Source of the DNA: Gnetum montanum
Lineage: Eukaryota; Streptophyta; Gnetopsida; Gnetales; Gnetaceae
Assembly (NCBI GenBank): GCA_015680685.1
Contig: MNCI01011336.1
Coordinates: forward strand, 63,877 to 127,876
DNA: 64,000 nt
Reading direction: 5' to 3'
Shown: positions 20,025-32,539 of the stretch, in pieces
Layout of the letters: each line of letters begins with the position of its first letter
How positions within the stretch are numbered: the stretch's first letter is position 1
Translations under genes and position numbers: made by a program
Notes under the pieces: model-generated
Seen by the model: only the letters and a program-made list of their open reading frames with translations
Told to the model about the DNA's origin: nothing
The model's database searches: none

Positions 20025-23000
20025 ATGGCACCTAAAGGAAAGCATGGACTAGAGGCGAGGCCATCCCAACTAAAGGACAAGTAGCCTAGAACTGGAAGGG
20101 GCCAATAGCTAGAACAACCCCAAGAGCAGAAGGCCAAGACCCATGCAATAAGACCTCTTTGGGAGGATCTTGATGTGGAATTTATCCAATAGATTCCCAA
20201 AGTTGCAATAGATTAATTCCACTGAGATGAGGCACCAGGACCAAGGCCAAACCTTGAGGTCACTTTGATGGAGACTTGCCTATGGTAAATCATGTCCAAG
20301 GAGGTTTAGAAATTTGTCTTTCAAGAGCTTATATTTGGAACCTTCTTGGATTTTTCTCCACTAGATTTTAAAACTCAAATTTAGAACTCTTCCATGTGGT
20401 CCATAATCTCTTCCAGTAGGGAGTGGTACATGGGAGAGACATATCTCTTCTAGAGAAATAAGTAGCCTGATGCTACATTAAAGATCAAGGAAATTACTAT
20501 GTCCATCTCTTAGGCCCTTAGGTGGAAATTCCAATGCAAATAGATCTAGAAGTGAAAAACAAATGGATCTAGCAATGCTATGGGATTGACCATAAGGATT
20601 ATGGTGTTCTTACAATGGTAGAATAAGCATACTTTATGATTGCAGCCTTCACCTCAATCCAACAATGTGGCCAAGTAAGATGACAACCTTTTTTGCCTGT
20701 GCATCACTTCAAGCAGAAAATTTCTACTTAACCTTTTACAATTGATCTATCTAGAGATAGAGAAGCATTTAAAGGAGAATGAACATGGAAGAAAGGCACT
20801 CCCCTTTCAATGCTTAATCAAAAAATTGTGCAGAAGGGAAGGAATAGCTCACTATTCAAATAACACCCTTTGTCATGCTCCTATCACTTCTTAGGTGGAG
20901 ATGATGAAAGATAAAGTGCCTACCAAGGTAGTTCAAGAAGAGGAGCATCCACCACCATCACCACCCACTTATGAAATGACATTGGAGGCATGTGCTACCA
21001 TGGAACACATGAAAAAGCTCTAAGAATAACTCTTGCAATAGTAGCAAGTTGGTTTGAGTGGTGACCCATCTATCTACCAACCAAACTTAAGCCATCTGAA
21101 CAAGGTAACTCATACAATAAGTCGATTGAAGGACATGGTGCCAACTTTCCCTATCCAACAAATGCAGGTACCTACATGATTAATTCTTAGTGCTTGAAAG
21201 GTAACAATGTCCATTTTAGGATAGTAGTAGTTCCAAAAAATCTCTGGAAATGTTGCTACCTTCTTGATATGCTTGGAGCAAGGTGATGGGATAATTGTCT
21301 TGGTGATGCAATACCAAAGGTAGGAAATAGTAGTTAAGGAGGTGAAAAATAGAGTGGGTAAAGCCTTGAGTGCTCTTGCAGCATCTATTCTAGATAGTGT
21401 CACACTTAGAGATATGAAGACATTCATAGGAATGAAAAGTGAAAGGTTCTACATACCCTAGCAGGAGGAGTTGTTGAAATGACTGGTGGGAACCTAGTAA
21501 TCAGTTTACGATGTCTTTAATCTTCTAGATGACCTCACTACTACATAGTCAATGTTGTTAGAGCCAAGGGGCAAGTGCATCATCATAGAGGCTTAACTTA
21601 AAATATTGATAGCTAAGAATTGGTGCTTGGTTGGGGAGGTTGCAAAACTGAGATCCCACATCATTGATCCCATGGTACTTAGCCAAGAAATGACCAAGGA
21701 AGAAGCTTTTTAGCAAATTTAATCCAAACTTTAACAGGTTGAGTATGGAAAGGAGTTGGTGATCTTTGACTAGTCCTTAGTTTATTTCAGCATCTAAAAC
21801 ATTTAGAAGGACATGTTGGAGGTTTTTCAGGAGAATGGAAATCTGACCAATGACAATCATCACCTACATACTATCAAGCTCTAAAAACAAGAAATGGTTG
21901 AATATATGAGATAGCAGCAAATGTAGCTTTCCAATGTAATAATGGACTTGAGGAGGTTAAGGCTAGAGAACTTTAATCTCTCAATGAAGGATATCCATGC
22001 CCTTCACTAGAGGTTTGTGATTGAAATTTCTACCTAGAAGAATGAGGCCCTTAAATTTGAAAGGGTCAAAAACCATTACAAGAGCCAAGTCAGCTTGCAA
22101 AAGTAGATCAATGAAAGAGAAATCAAATTGATGAAGGTAAAGGTGAAGGTGAATGAGGTCATATAGTAGCTTCAACAAGGACGTGATGTGTGGCAGCTTA
22201 TCTTTGATGGGCTAAACATGTACAACAAAGTTGAAATCTATCCCAAGGAGCTGTAGATCGAGGAGATGACTAAATGTACTAAGCTTACAAACCTGCAGTA
22301 TGCAAACTTGGTAATGATAACTACTAAAATGCCAAGATTATATTTGAAGAAGTAGATGACCAACTCGTACTTACCGTATGAGGTTGAGTTCAAGCACCAT
22401 AAGTAGATAAAGCAAAAACTTGAAATGGCGAATGTTGAACTTGTTGTTCTCAGGTAGCACTTTACTGATTAGAGATCCATAGCTAAGAACTTACCCTAAA
22501 GGATGAATGAATAATATGAACTATAGAACAATATCAAGTCATTTGATGTTGAATGGAAGTAATTTGTACCCTGGTTCATCAATGTGAAGGAGTTGTTCCC
22601 TATAATGCCTTGTCCATGGGATATTCCTGTACTGGCCCATATTGGTGATGTTGCATGGACTGTGTATGATCCATGGAGTAAGAAAGAGAAGATAAAAGAA
22701 TTTTTTGATGCTTTCCCTCTTCCATCAATAGTTATAGTTGTAGCCAGACAACCACAACCACAGCCTCAACCACAATAGCCACATGCAGTTGAGGCAAGAG
22801 GAGGTCCTTTGACATCTTAAGAACCTCCATCACCTAGGATCATTTGATTTCTCTTCCTATCTTGAAGCCACTAGAGATGTTTTGCTATTATTTTTTATCA
22901 TGATGTTTAATTTTTTTTTCATGAACATAAAATTTTGTAAATGTTATTAATTCGTACACTTGGGGCACTTACCAACTATTTGTGTTTGTTTGCGTCAATG

Positions 23001-23097
23001 TGTCTATTAATAATCCCATACCTTACCAAAATTTTGTGAAGAACTTGTTCCTTCTTTTGTTTATGTAAGGATGAGTTTTCATTTATTCATGGGGGTA
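20025..23097 (+). mobile_element. B-family element internal region (5' truncated), first part
   Basis: From an ATG at 20025 (MAPKGKHGLEARP) the plus strand carries a heavily stop-ridden coding remnant. Only short open pieces survive, such as 22584-22778 with a PWDIPVLAHIGD block and a terminal Pro-Gln run at about 22742. It ends with a GGGGG-TA polypurine tract at 23090-23097. The organisation and 3' end match the minus-strand B element (29.3-37.3 kb) and the 62.3-63.5 kb copy. No 5' LTR, gag or polymerase was found. Confidence 0.6.
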
Positions 23098-24478
23098 TGA
23101 TGAGTTGTGCGTCGATCACGTTGATGGGATCCCATTGACATAAGGTTTACTACATTAATGGGTACCCATCGATGTAGCATCCTATATTTCCTATAAATGT
23201 ACATGCATCTACTGCATTTATGGCATTCATTCATTAGTAGCATAGAGAAGTTCTTGCAGTTTATTCTTTCAAGAGTTAGAATATTTTCTACATTCTTGAA
23301 GTAAGGAGAAGAAGATGAAATCATTACTGGATGAAGATGAAGGTGAAGGTGAATGAGATCCTCTAGTAGCTCTAATAAGGAGGTAACATGTGGTAGCCTA
23401 TATTTGATGGGATGTATGTGTACAACAAAGAAAAAATCTACCTCAAAAAGCTACAAATCAAGGAGATGATTGAATACATGAAGCTTGCCAACATCCACTA
23501 TGCAAACCTGGTAGTGTTAACTATCGAAAGGCCATGGTCAGATTTGAAGAAGCAGTTAACTAGCTTGTAATTATTATACAAGGTCAAGTTCAAGAACCAT
23601 AAGTAGACAAAGAAAAAACTTGAAATGTTAAATGTTGAACTCAATGTCTTCAAACAAAACTTCACTAATCAAAGATCCACAATTGAGAACCTAGCTTGAA
23701 TGATGAATGACTACTAGGAGCTATAGAACACTATTAATGCAGTTGATGTTGAACAAAAGTAATACATAGCTCAGTTCCTTAATGTGATGGAGCTATTCCC
23801 TGCAGTGCCCTATCCATGGGATGTTCTTATATTGGCCCACATTGGTGATGCCATGTAGACTATGTATAATCCCCAAAGTAAGGAGGTGAAGATGAAAGCA
23901 CTACTGGATGCTTTCCATCTTCCACCACTAGTCGTAGCTATAGCTGAACAGCCACAATCAAAACCTCAACCACAACAACTACATGAATTGTAGGCAAGAG
24001 CAAGTCCTTTAGCATCTTAGGAACCTCCATCATTTAGAACCATCTAATTTCCCTCCCCATCTTGAAGCTGCTAGAGGAGTTACGCTATTAAGTTTTTTCA
24101 TGGTGTTTAATTTTGTAAATGTTATTGATTCTTATACTTGGGGAACTTGGCGTTTGTGTGTGTTTATTCACATCAGTGTATCTTTGAATAATCTTATACC
24201 TTCCCAAAATTTTGTAAATAATTTGTTCCTCCTTTTGTTCACTCAAGGATGATTTTTCATTTAGTCATGGGGGAATGATAAGTTGTGTGTTGGTCATGTT
24301 AATGGGATCCTATCGATGTAGGGTTTTCTATGTCAATAGATACCCATCAATGTAGCATCCTATCTTACCTATAAATGTGCATGCATTTGCTATATTTATG
24401 GCATTTATTCATTAGTACCATAGAAAATTTCTTGCATTTTTTCTTTTTAGAGTTATAATATTTTCTAAGTGTCCATGG
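22139..24478 (+). repeat. ~1.18-kb tandem duplication: element tail plus LTR start
   Basis: 22139-23330 and 23335-24478 are two diverged copies of the same unit: coding tail, Pro-Gln run, polypurine tract, and the first ~230 bp of the LTR up to a TATA-like CTATAAATG box. Only the second copy continues into a full-length LTR. Confidence 0.75.
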
Positions 24479-25086
24479 TAGGAGTGAGAAGTGTATGAAT
24501 ATTTATTCAAGCACTAATGTACCAAAGCACCTTGGTGTGATCAGCAATATAGATGACCTTTTCTTCATAAACCTTGTAGCACTTAGACTTAGCTTAATGT
24601 TTAACTTATGTATTTATTATTCATGTAGTTTACTTTAATGCCTTTAATTTATTAGTTCATGGAAAATAATTAATACACATAAGTACGACCATCTCAAGCA
24701 TACGATTAATTCTTGGTAACCCTAGTATTGCTTAATGCTTGGTAACCCAGTAGTGTTGTAACATGTTCAAGATGTGTATGATAGATGGTAATGGATGCTT
24801 ATGTTATGATTAGCTAAGCATTAGTTAGTCATTTAATTACTTAATTTTCAGAAGTTAGGTGAATTACATGAAAAACATAAAATGATAAAAATAATATGCC
24901 TCAGTTACACTTAACCATATCTGTGCACTTCACAAGTGAAACTAAGAAGGCAACAATCATGTTTGTTAGATTCACTACCTAGACCTACTACACTTAAAGA
25001 GCTAAAGCATATGGCATTTGATTGGATTGCTTAGTGAATGTTAGTGATTCATATAGTTGGATGTAGGGACTCCTTGTTGCTCATCA
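24276..25086 (+). repeat. 3' LTR of plus-strand B element
   Basis: Starts TGATAAGTTG after CATGGGGGAA and ends CTCATCA. Shared blocks with 62531-63544 include the TATA-like CTATAAAT box, CACCTTG-GTG, GGTAACCC and the GAGTGTAGGG end. The partial LTR of the first tandem unit is 23098-23330. Confidence 0.65.
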
Positions 25087-25265
25087 TGCTTCAATTATCA
25101 AACATCAATGATCACATCCATTAGATTCACTACCTAGATCCACTGTACTTAAAGAGCTAAAGTGTATGGAATTCAACTGGATCACTTAGTGAACACTAGT
25201 GATTTGTATGGTTGGGTGTATGGACTACTCATTGCTTATCATACTTCACTTATCAAACATAAAAG
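24956..25265 (+). repeat. 155-bp direct duplication at LTR end
   Basis: The block beginning TTAGATTCACTACC occurs at 24966 and 25121 and stays similar for about 150 bp, crossing the LTR end (CTCATCA to TATCATA). Confidence 0.65.
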
Positions 25266-26029
25266 ATCTTCTAATAACAATTTGACTTTATGATTTGACA
25301 CAAAAGCAACAATGCCATATCATATAGAACATAATATGTATATGTTTAAATAGTAATTAATGAAGAAAAAATTGGTCCATGAATTTCAGTTAAGGGCTTT
25401 AACCACGCTAAACCAATATATTCTAGTTAAGAATCCAAAAGATGACTTATTAATAAAAATTTTAAAAGTAACACAAGATTTCATTTAATCTTAAAAATAA
25501 AGTAATCTAGTCTAATCTCATTAATTTAAGGTATAATGATTATAACTATACTTACCATTACTTACCTTGCTTGTTGATGGAGATCAAGATGTCTAAGGAG
25601 ATTTGAACTAAGATTCTTATTTCAAAGTTCCTCCTTTCAAACCAAATTCATTTATTTCTAATGTCTTACTTCCTTTCACAAAATTGTTGAGAGTTCTTTC
25701 ACTTCCTTCTTTTCACTTAATTCTTTACATTTTTTTGTTCTCTTTACCCTTTTGATTTGCCCTTTATTCCTTTATTCCCTACAAGATTTCCTTTCTAGAT
25801 GCATTGTGAAAAGACTAAGAAGTCTTATGATACAACCATATGTTCACGTGATAAAAATTTAAATTGTAATTCCATTACTTATGCCCAAACCTATTACATT
25901 AATAACATCTAACCTTTGTATTATGATTAAAGTGATCAAACCTTGGAGTTACCCTTTGGTTACTTGTAGTGTAAGTAGTTACCTCAACCTTTGAAGTGGT
26001 CTCTTATTTAGATGAGGTTGTTATGGATA
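25266..26029. other. AT-rich spacer
   Basis: No coding frame or clear repeat seen. It may contain the rest of a decayed copia-type element running on the minus strand. Confidence 0.4.
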
Positions 26030-26640
26030 CTTGTTCTTGTTTGCAGAATCCTAGTCCAGTTTTATCATTTGGACTCCTTCCTTATCTAAGAAATATTTGA
26101 AGAGATTATTTTTCTTTGACCACCCTCTCATTTACAAGTTTAGCACTACAAGTTCTTCCTTAATCTGCTCATAAAACAGGGTTAGCATTTTATTCTCAGC
26201 CCTTTAGTTTGAGATTTTTTTTGATATCTAAAATCTTTATATTTAATGAAGAAATTTCTCAATCATTGGTCTTTATTTGCTTATTCAACTTTATACATAA
26301 GCATTGAAAATATAGAAGTTCCTTACACAATAGGTCATGACTCTCCTCCTCATTTTCAAATTGACCATCAACTGAGAGGCTAGCATTGTCATATGTGAGT
26401 CACAAAAATGAGATGTGAATCTTTTGCATCATCATCCACTTTTTTTTGGTCTTCATCATCCTAGCTACTTTAGATATGTTTTGCCTTTTTATCTTCTTGA
26501 GTTGATTCTTCTTTGTCATCCTAGCTTGTATGGATGTTACTTCCTCTCTTTGCTTTACTATACTCTTTCTCTTGAAGCCTTTAAACATTGGGGCATCTAG
26601 AGGCTATATGGCTTCTTCCACCACATATCTAGCATTCTAT
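26030..26640 (-). pseudogene. Ty1/copia-type gag scrap with CCHC knuckle
   Basis: On the minus strand 26634-26593 reads C-x2-C-x4-H-x4-C (ICGGRSHIASRC, with a TAG after the first Cys). It is followed by a Lys-rich stretch and an acidic, leucine-rich, coiled-coil-like stretch. At about 26060 a TGLGF block follows. That order (knuckle, coiled coil, GLGF) resembles plant copia-type gag tails. No protease or polymerase was found. Confidence 0.5.
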
Positions 26641-26951
26641 AGAAAAAGTATCAAAATTTAAAATTTTAGATTGTTTACCTCTACTCTTACCTTTGCTACC
26701 AAAAGTTCTATTGATGATTTAAGTTCATCCACCTAAGATGAATATCAAAAATATGAACATTGATGACTTGATGTATGATCCTCCTTCCATTGTTCACTTC
26801 TAAGATGTTACACTTAAAACTAAGAGTATCATGCTCTAATATCACTTGAGGATAAAGAACTTAGAAAGGGTAATGAATCGTGGTTCCCCAACTTGGGTAC
26901 TCCAAACTCAAAGGGTAGATTCCTTGTGTACCTTTGGAATGTGTTTCTTCT

Positions 26952-27265
26952 AAAATGTGGTTTAGAAGATACCACAACCTTTATAAGATTTGAGATTCAC
27001 TATGGAGAGTTTTGTCATTGCAAAATCTCTCAATCCAGCAAGATCCCAATAAGCTCAAAGTATGGTTTGAAGGGCATCACATCCTATACAAGCTCTGAGC
27101 TCTACTCCAAAGTGTTTTGTCATTCCAAAACCACTTAATCATGCAAGGTATTAATGAGCTCAAAATGTGGTTTCAAAAATTCCATAACCTTTACAAAATT
27201 AAGCTATGTTGTAGAGTGTTTTAACACTACACAAATACTCAATCTCGTAGGTTCTCAACAAGCTC
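26952..27265. repeat. Three 105-bp tandem units
   Basis: Units start at 26952, 27057 and 27162, each opening AAA-TATGGTTT or AAAATGTGGTTT and closing A-GAGCTC or AAGCTC. The period is exactly 105 bp. The first two are partly open on the plus strand, which may be chance because 105 is a multiple of three. Confidence 0.8.
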
Positions 27266-28150
27266 ATTGACGATGCCTTCTTGCAAGAAGCATATCAAAC
27301 CTAGTAGGGAAAAAAGAGAGTAACAAAATTACAATAAAATAATGTAATCAAAAATTATAGATTCTTGTACTTTGAAGCAAAGTTCTACAATCAATCAAAA
27401 AAATTATTTTACAAATGAAGCACATAAGTACAAAATATAATGATTGCTTTGATAGTGACAATTTTGCGCACACACTTGCACAATATCCAAGAGATTAAAG
27501 TCTTGTTATAGCCTTAGAGTTTCCAAAACCACTTTAGAATTTGTGCAATGACTATCTAATAGCTAGTGTAGATGTCTCCTTTAAGATTGGGACATCTCTC
27601 TGAAATTGACTTTGAATTTGGGAAGATGTATCTACTAAAGGTTAAACATCTCTGTAGAGACATATTCTCTTAAAATGAGACATCTCCTATTTGTGGGAGA
27701 CATCTTCTTTGCATGTACTTCACTTCGGCCAAGACATTTTCTACTTTTGAGAGACATCTTCTCATCTTTTGAACTTTAGTTCCTTAGGCTTTCTCTTGCT
27801 AATTTGGCTTCCTTTTGATTATTAGAGAATCTTTACATAGCTTTTAGTCTTTGCACTTGTCCATATTCCCTTGAGTCCTTGTAGTCTCCACTTAGACATC
27901 TCTTTATAGATGTCATCCTTTATGCTATTCTTCATGCGTTGCAAACACATAACACTCCATAGCATTCTATGTTCTCCATTTTTCTTAAGGTTTTGACATA
28001 CTAAAATGTTAAGAAGAACATTTAGTAATTCACTGATGTAATTGACCATAATCTCAATAGCTATTTCTTAGCCCTTATGTACTATGATAATCATTATTGC
28101 ACCTTTCTATTCTTATAGTACCACTAAGAAGGTTACAACATTTCCAAAAA
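27266..28150. repeat. Spacer with GAGACATCT motif cluster
   Basis: Between 27568 and 27765 nine copies or variants of GAGACATCT (two as the complement) are spaced about 15-35 bp. The rest is AT-rich with no gene seen. Confidence 0.45.
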
Positions 28151-29319
28151 ATTTTGAAACTTATTTTGAAGATAGAGATACTGTAATATTCCTAGTGGCA
28201 GGATTGGTAGAAATAGTATCTTAACTTCTCTATGTGGAGAATAGGTTGACTAGATTATCCTAAGGCTATTTGATGGTCCTTTTAACCTGATTTAACTAGC
28301 GCATGGTCAAATGATAGTATGTTGGATCACCACCAAACACTTACTCTTTTTATTCTCTAAGTTATCTCATGCACTCCTCTATGCCTATAGTATCTTTGGC
28401 TAGTGGTGTTGGTGGTACCTCCTCTTTCTAAAGCCTTGGATATGGCTTCTCCTTTATGATTTCTAGCCATGATGTACCTAAGGCCCTCTAGAGTATGTCA
28501 TTGGCATAGTAGATGACCCCTCCTCTTCTACAAAGTTTTTATATGAGTATGAAAAGGGGAATGTCTTCCTATCCTTTACCTTCTCCTTGAAGTACTTCTT
28601 GATCTCTAAAATAATCAACTGTGGTAGGTTGATGGGAAATTTCCACTATCACACATGCCCTAGTAGAGAAGGATATCACCTTGCTAGACCATATTGTAGA
28701 ATTGAGATGATATGCTACTATCTTAATATAAATGCTCTCTACCTTTGTTAGAGTGTCATACTCTTTGCAATAAACACCATAACATTGTTGGATCCATTCC
28801 TTTTTAATTTTTGCATTAGACTATGTATACATCTTTGCAAGCTTTTCCTCATTATTAGGTATTCCCAAGGCCTCCAATATGACCTCCACTGAGTAGGAAA
28901 TTATAATGTTTTTGATCTTCACTGTAGCATCTTCTTCATGATTGTTCTATAACAAGTATGTTTTGGTAAGGTACCTTTTCCCACTGATGTAAATTGTAGT
29001 TTAAAGTAAGAAAATTTGTAACTATGCCTTGACCTCTTGGGGCATGAACTCCAAGAATGATCCAAAGTTGGATTCTAGAAGAACTAAACTTTGAATCTCC
29101 TTGCTTATGACCTTTTACAAAAAAGCCTTAGTGAGAGTGACCTTAAGACTTGGCTTGTGTCTAGGCACTTTAGTTTACCTAGACTACCCTATTTCTATAG
29201 TGAGAATTTGATAATAAATTTCATCTATAGTTCTTCTTTAAGTGGGATAATTACATAAGTGGCCTTGGTTACTTACTCTACTTGCTATTTTTGTGGTTGC
29301 TATTGTTGTCATTCCCTAA
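28151..29319 (-). mobile_element. Old B-family remnant, left part (split by younger B element)
   Basis: Minus-strand reading around 28560-28420 gives a YYANDILEGL block that parallels GYTNDILRRG in the younger element at about 32.08 kb, and the adjoining DNA (28580-28650) matches 32165-32235. It is interrupted at 29319/29320, with CCTAA at 29315-29319. Confidence 0.55.
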
Positions 29320-30226
29320 TAATGAGTGGTGAGGTACCCCTACACTCAACCATATGAATAAAAGTGTTTCACGCACGATCCGGTTGAACTCCACAGATGA
29401 GCTAGTTTTGGTATCTAGATAGTTACTCGCTGATCGCAGTTCACTGTCTTCCTAGCTAGACTAGTATTTGCTTTTTCATGTATGGTTTAGTCCATAGTGA
29501 GGTGTATGATGTGTTCCTAAACTAATTCTACTCCTGGAGGTGATGGAAAATAATCTTAGATAAGCTAGGCAGGAAAAGCGAGAGAGAGAGTGCTATACTA
29601 AGAGGAGATAGGGAGAGAGAATCTAAGCTAGCCTAAGTGCGATGGGCATCCATTCCTTAATCATCTATACACATCTTGGACCTCGTGCATAACTACTACT
29701 AGGATTACCAAGCACAAATCCTAGGTACGCTACTGGGTTACCAAGTAGTCACACTTAAATGCTTATGATTAAGTCATACTCATTCTGCGTTTAAGGAGTT
29801 TAGGGTGAAGAGATATTAACTACAAAAATAATAAATAACAATAATAATTAAATAATTAAACTAAGTGAATGCTGAAATTATGAAATAATCTCAATCTTTA
29901 TTTCTGGTCATGTGTGTGTCCAAGTACGTCACACTCAAATAAAGGTGTCGTACAATTACAATCATCACACTGCAGGCATGCATTGGGAGAAAGGGTTGAG
30001 TGGAAAAGAATGACAAAAAGAATCTACTAAACTAACTTCTTAAACTTACTGAAAAATTGCTAAAAAACTTACTTTCTTGTGCGCCTACATGTGTATTTAT
30101 AGGTCTACATAGGAGTCGCGATATCTTGTATCCAATATCGAAACCTAGCTATGATATCGTGTACCAAATATTGGGGCTTTGATATCAGGGATCCGATATC
30201 ATAGCCTGATGAATTACAATTCATCA
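29320..30226 (-). repeat. 3' LTR of young B element
   Basis: 907 bp, near-identical in layout to 36296-37256. The minus-strand start is TGATGAATTG. It holds a GATATC-rich cluster (30118-30203) and a TATA-like CTATAAATAC on the minus strand at about 30090-30100. The outer end is TAATGAG instead of the TGATGAG seen in the partner LTR. Confidence 0.85.
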
Positions 30227-30237
30227 TACCCCCATGA
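30227..30237 (-). other. Polypurine tract of young B element
   Basis: Minus-strand CATGGGGGTA directly before the LTR start TGATGAATTG; the same string precedes the LTRs at 23098, 24276 and (variant) 62531. Confidence 0.7.
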
Positions 30238-30299
30238 CTAAATAGGTACAACAATTCATCTAGATAGGTTTTGGGATTTGATGACATTGAAGTAGTGCT

Positions 30300-32200
30300 T
30301 GGAGCTTTTCCTCTTCCATTCAGGAATCCTATCTCATCCATGTTGATGCTCCAATGCTTGATGGGGTTGACACCTCCCATAGGCACAGTAGTTGCAAGAA
30401 CATCTTACTTTCCTTGATGTACTAGGCTGCAAACAACTATCACTCCTCCTTGAAGGCTTTGGATTTGTCCATGTACTCCTAAACATATATAAGCCATCAA
30501 GCCAAGTCTGTTGTGACATCTTTTTATCCTTAGTAGCTTGTTTTAACCACCTCCAATTCAGAATTTTTGACTTCTAGCTTCTGCAATGTTTTCTTGTGTT
30601 CTGCAAATTCTACTTCATAGTTGGCATAGGTGGTAGCTACCTACCTCTTGAGCTCTGTCCTCAAGCACCCTGCTATAACATGGCTAGATTGGCATACTAC
30701 AGATTTGCAAACTCCATGTACTCTATGAGATCTTGAATCTGCAGGTCCTAGCTTTTAAGTTCTACCTAGTGGGCAAATGCATATGTCTCCAATATGGCCC
30801 GGCAATCAGTGTCTTGAGAACTGAAAGAGTTGATGTGGGCCTTGGCCAAATGGATCTCCTTCTTGATGACTTACTTGTACATTTCCACTTGGTCTTGGAA
30901 GTGTTCCTTTAACTTTCATGCCACTTGGCCTTGTTTTGCCATGCACATATTTCGATGGCCGTCTTCTAATGAATGGCACATATCTCTTCCATTTAGAGGG
31001 TTCAATTTTCTTTGGCCAAATGGTTCATGTCCTAGTTGACCCTGGTCAATTGTTCTCATAGCTGTTGAAAATTTTCTTCAAGAACATTCTTTTGTTTCTC
31101 CATAGAGGTCAACCAAATATTATCAGCAACAAGCTATTTATTTTCTTCTTGTAAGGCCTTGAGTGCCTTGGCATGCATGTAGGTTTGCACTTGTTCCTTG
31201 GAAGCATCCTAGTCAACCTTATCTTTTTTCTCTATCACTCTTTTATTATCTACCAATAATTTATTAAGTTTCTCTATCCTAAAGATGTCCAACTAGTTTG
31301 TGGGAATGAATTGAGAGGGATCCTGCTATGTAGCTTGCAAGGTTATGAGCCTTTCTTGTAGTCTTGACAATTCCACTTCTGCATGCTCAGCCCTTATCTC
31401 TATCATGACCAACTTCCCTTTGGTGGAGATGAGATCTAATTGTGCTGCCATAACATCCTTTGGAATGTCAAATAAGGACATCATCACCTATCCTATTTGT
31501 AGTAATCAATCAAGCACATCCTCATGCTCTGTAGGAGTCATCGAGGGACTGGCCAGAGTTTGAGCATCCCATTCTCCTGTGAAATCTGTTGGTGGCACAA
31601 CAGGAACATTAAAAGATTCTTTGATGTGATCTATAACTACCTCTGCAGCTCCTGCTACATCCTAGTGCTACATGACCACCACTATAGCCCCTTCACAAGT
31701 CTTCAATTGTACCTAAAAGAATGTAGTATTCCCTGAAATCTATTGTGACCAATAAGTCTCCCCTCTTCCTGTCTGAATGGACACCCCACCCCATGCACAA
31801 TCTATAGAGACAGTGGACCATATGGTATCATTGATGACATGGAAGAGATTTTCATCATCATAACTTCCCCAACTGACCATCTTAGTTGGCTCGTGCTAGG
31901 CCTTGCTTCTTGTTATTGACTAGGTCCCATTCTTGGAAGTTGGTTGGGCCCTACAAGTTGAGTTGTAGTGGATCCCACCATTTGTTCTTGCTCTTGTTTT
32001 GGCCCTAGCGTCTCACCAGCACTTTTCCTTGTAGCTAGTGGCTTTAGCAGTTTAGCATATGAAGCACTTTGGCCTCTTCTAAGGATGTCATTAGTGTATC
32101 CTCGAATACTAGCATGCTTGTAGAGCTTCTTGATGAGACAAGGAAAGGGCAATGCAAACTTCCTTATCTTGTGTTCTTCAAACTACCTTAAGATCTCCAT
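30300..32200 (-). pseudogene. Second ORF of young B element (plant-transposon-protein-like + coiled coil)
   Basis: From about 32150 the minus strand reads LPFPCLIKKLYKHASIRGYTNDIL, then a Pro/Gln-rich stretch (31913-32060), then a long stop-ridden but heptad-rich region (31400-30600; e.g. LSRLQERLITLQA, KALKALQEENK). The first block resembles the plant-specific ORF of Athila-like elements annotated as putative plant transposon protein (family resemblance from memory, not searched). It occupies the env-like position just before the 3' LTR. The product would be a coiled-coil protein of unknown role. Confidence 0.5.
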
Positions 32201-32539
32201 GAAATATAGATGAGGTAGGTTGCTTACCAAAGTTAAGTTATACCTTACTTCTTGCAATCACACGGGGCCAATCATTAGTAAGGTTGCTTACCAAAGTTAA
32301 GTTATACCTTACTTATTTCCTTAATGATCTTTTTTTGATTCCATATGATTTTAAGATTAGGAATTTTTATGGAAATGTCCCCAAAATATTTTAATATTTG
32401 GTCCACTTTTCTTAGGTGGCTTCAAAGTTTAATTTCCCAGTATAGATAAGGAGATGAAATTGTTTTGGGCACATGTTTATTATTTTTATAACTAATTACC
32501 CTTGATAGTGTTCTTCAGCAATGATGAATTTCAAAAAAC

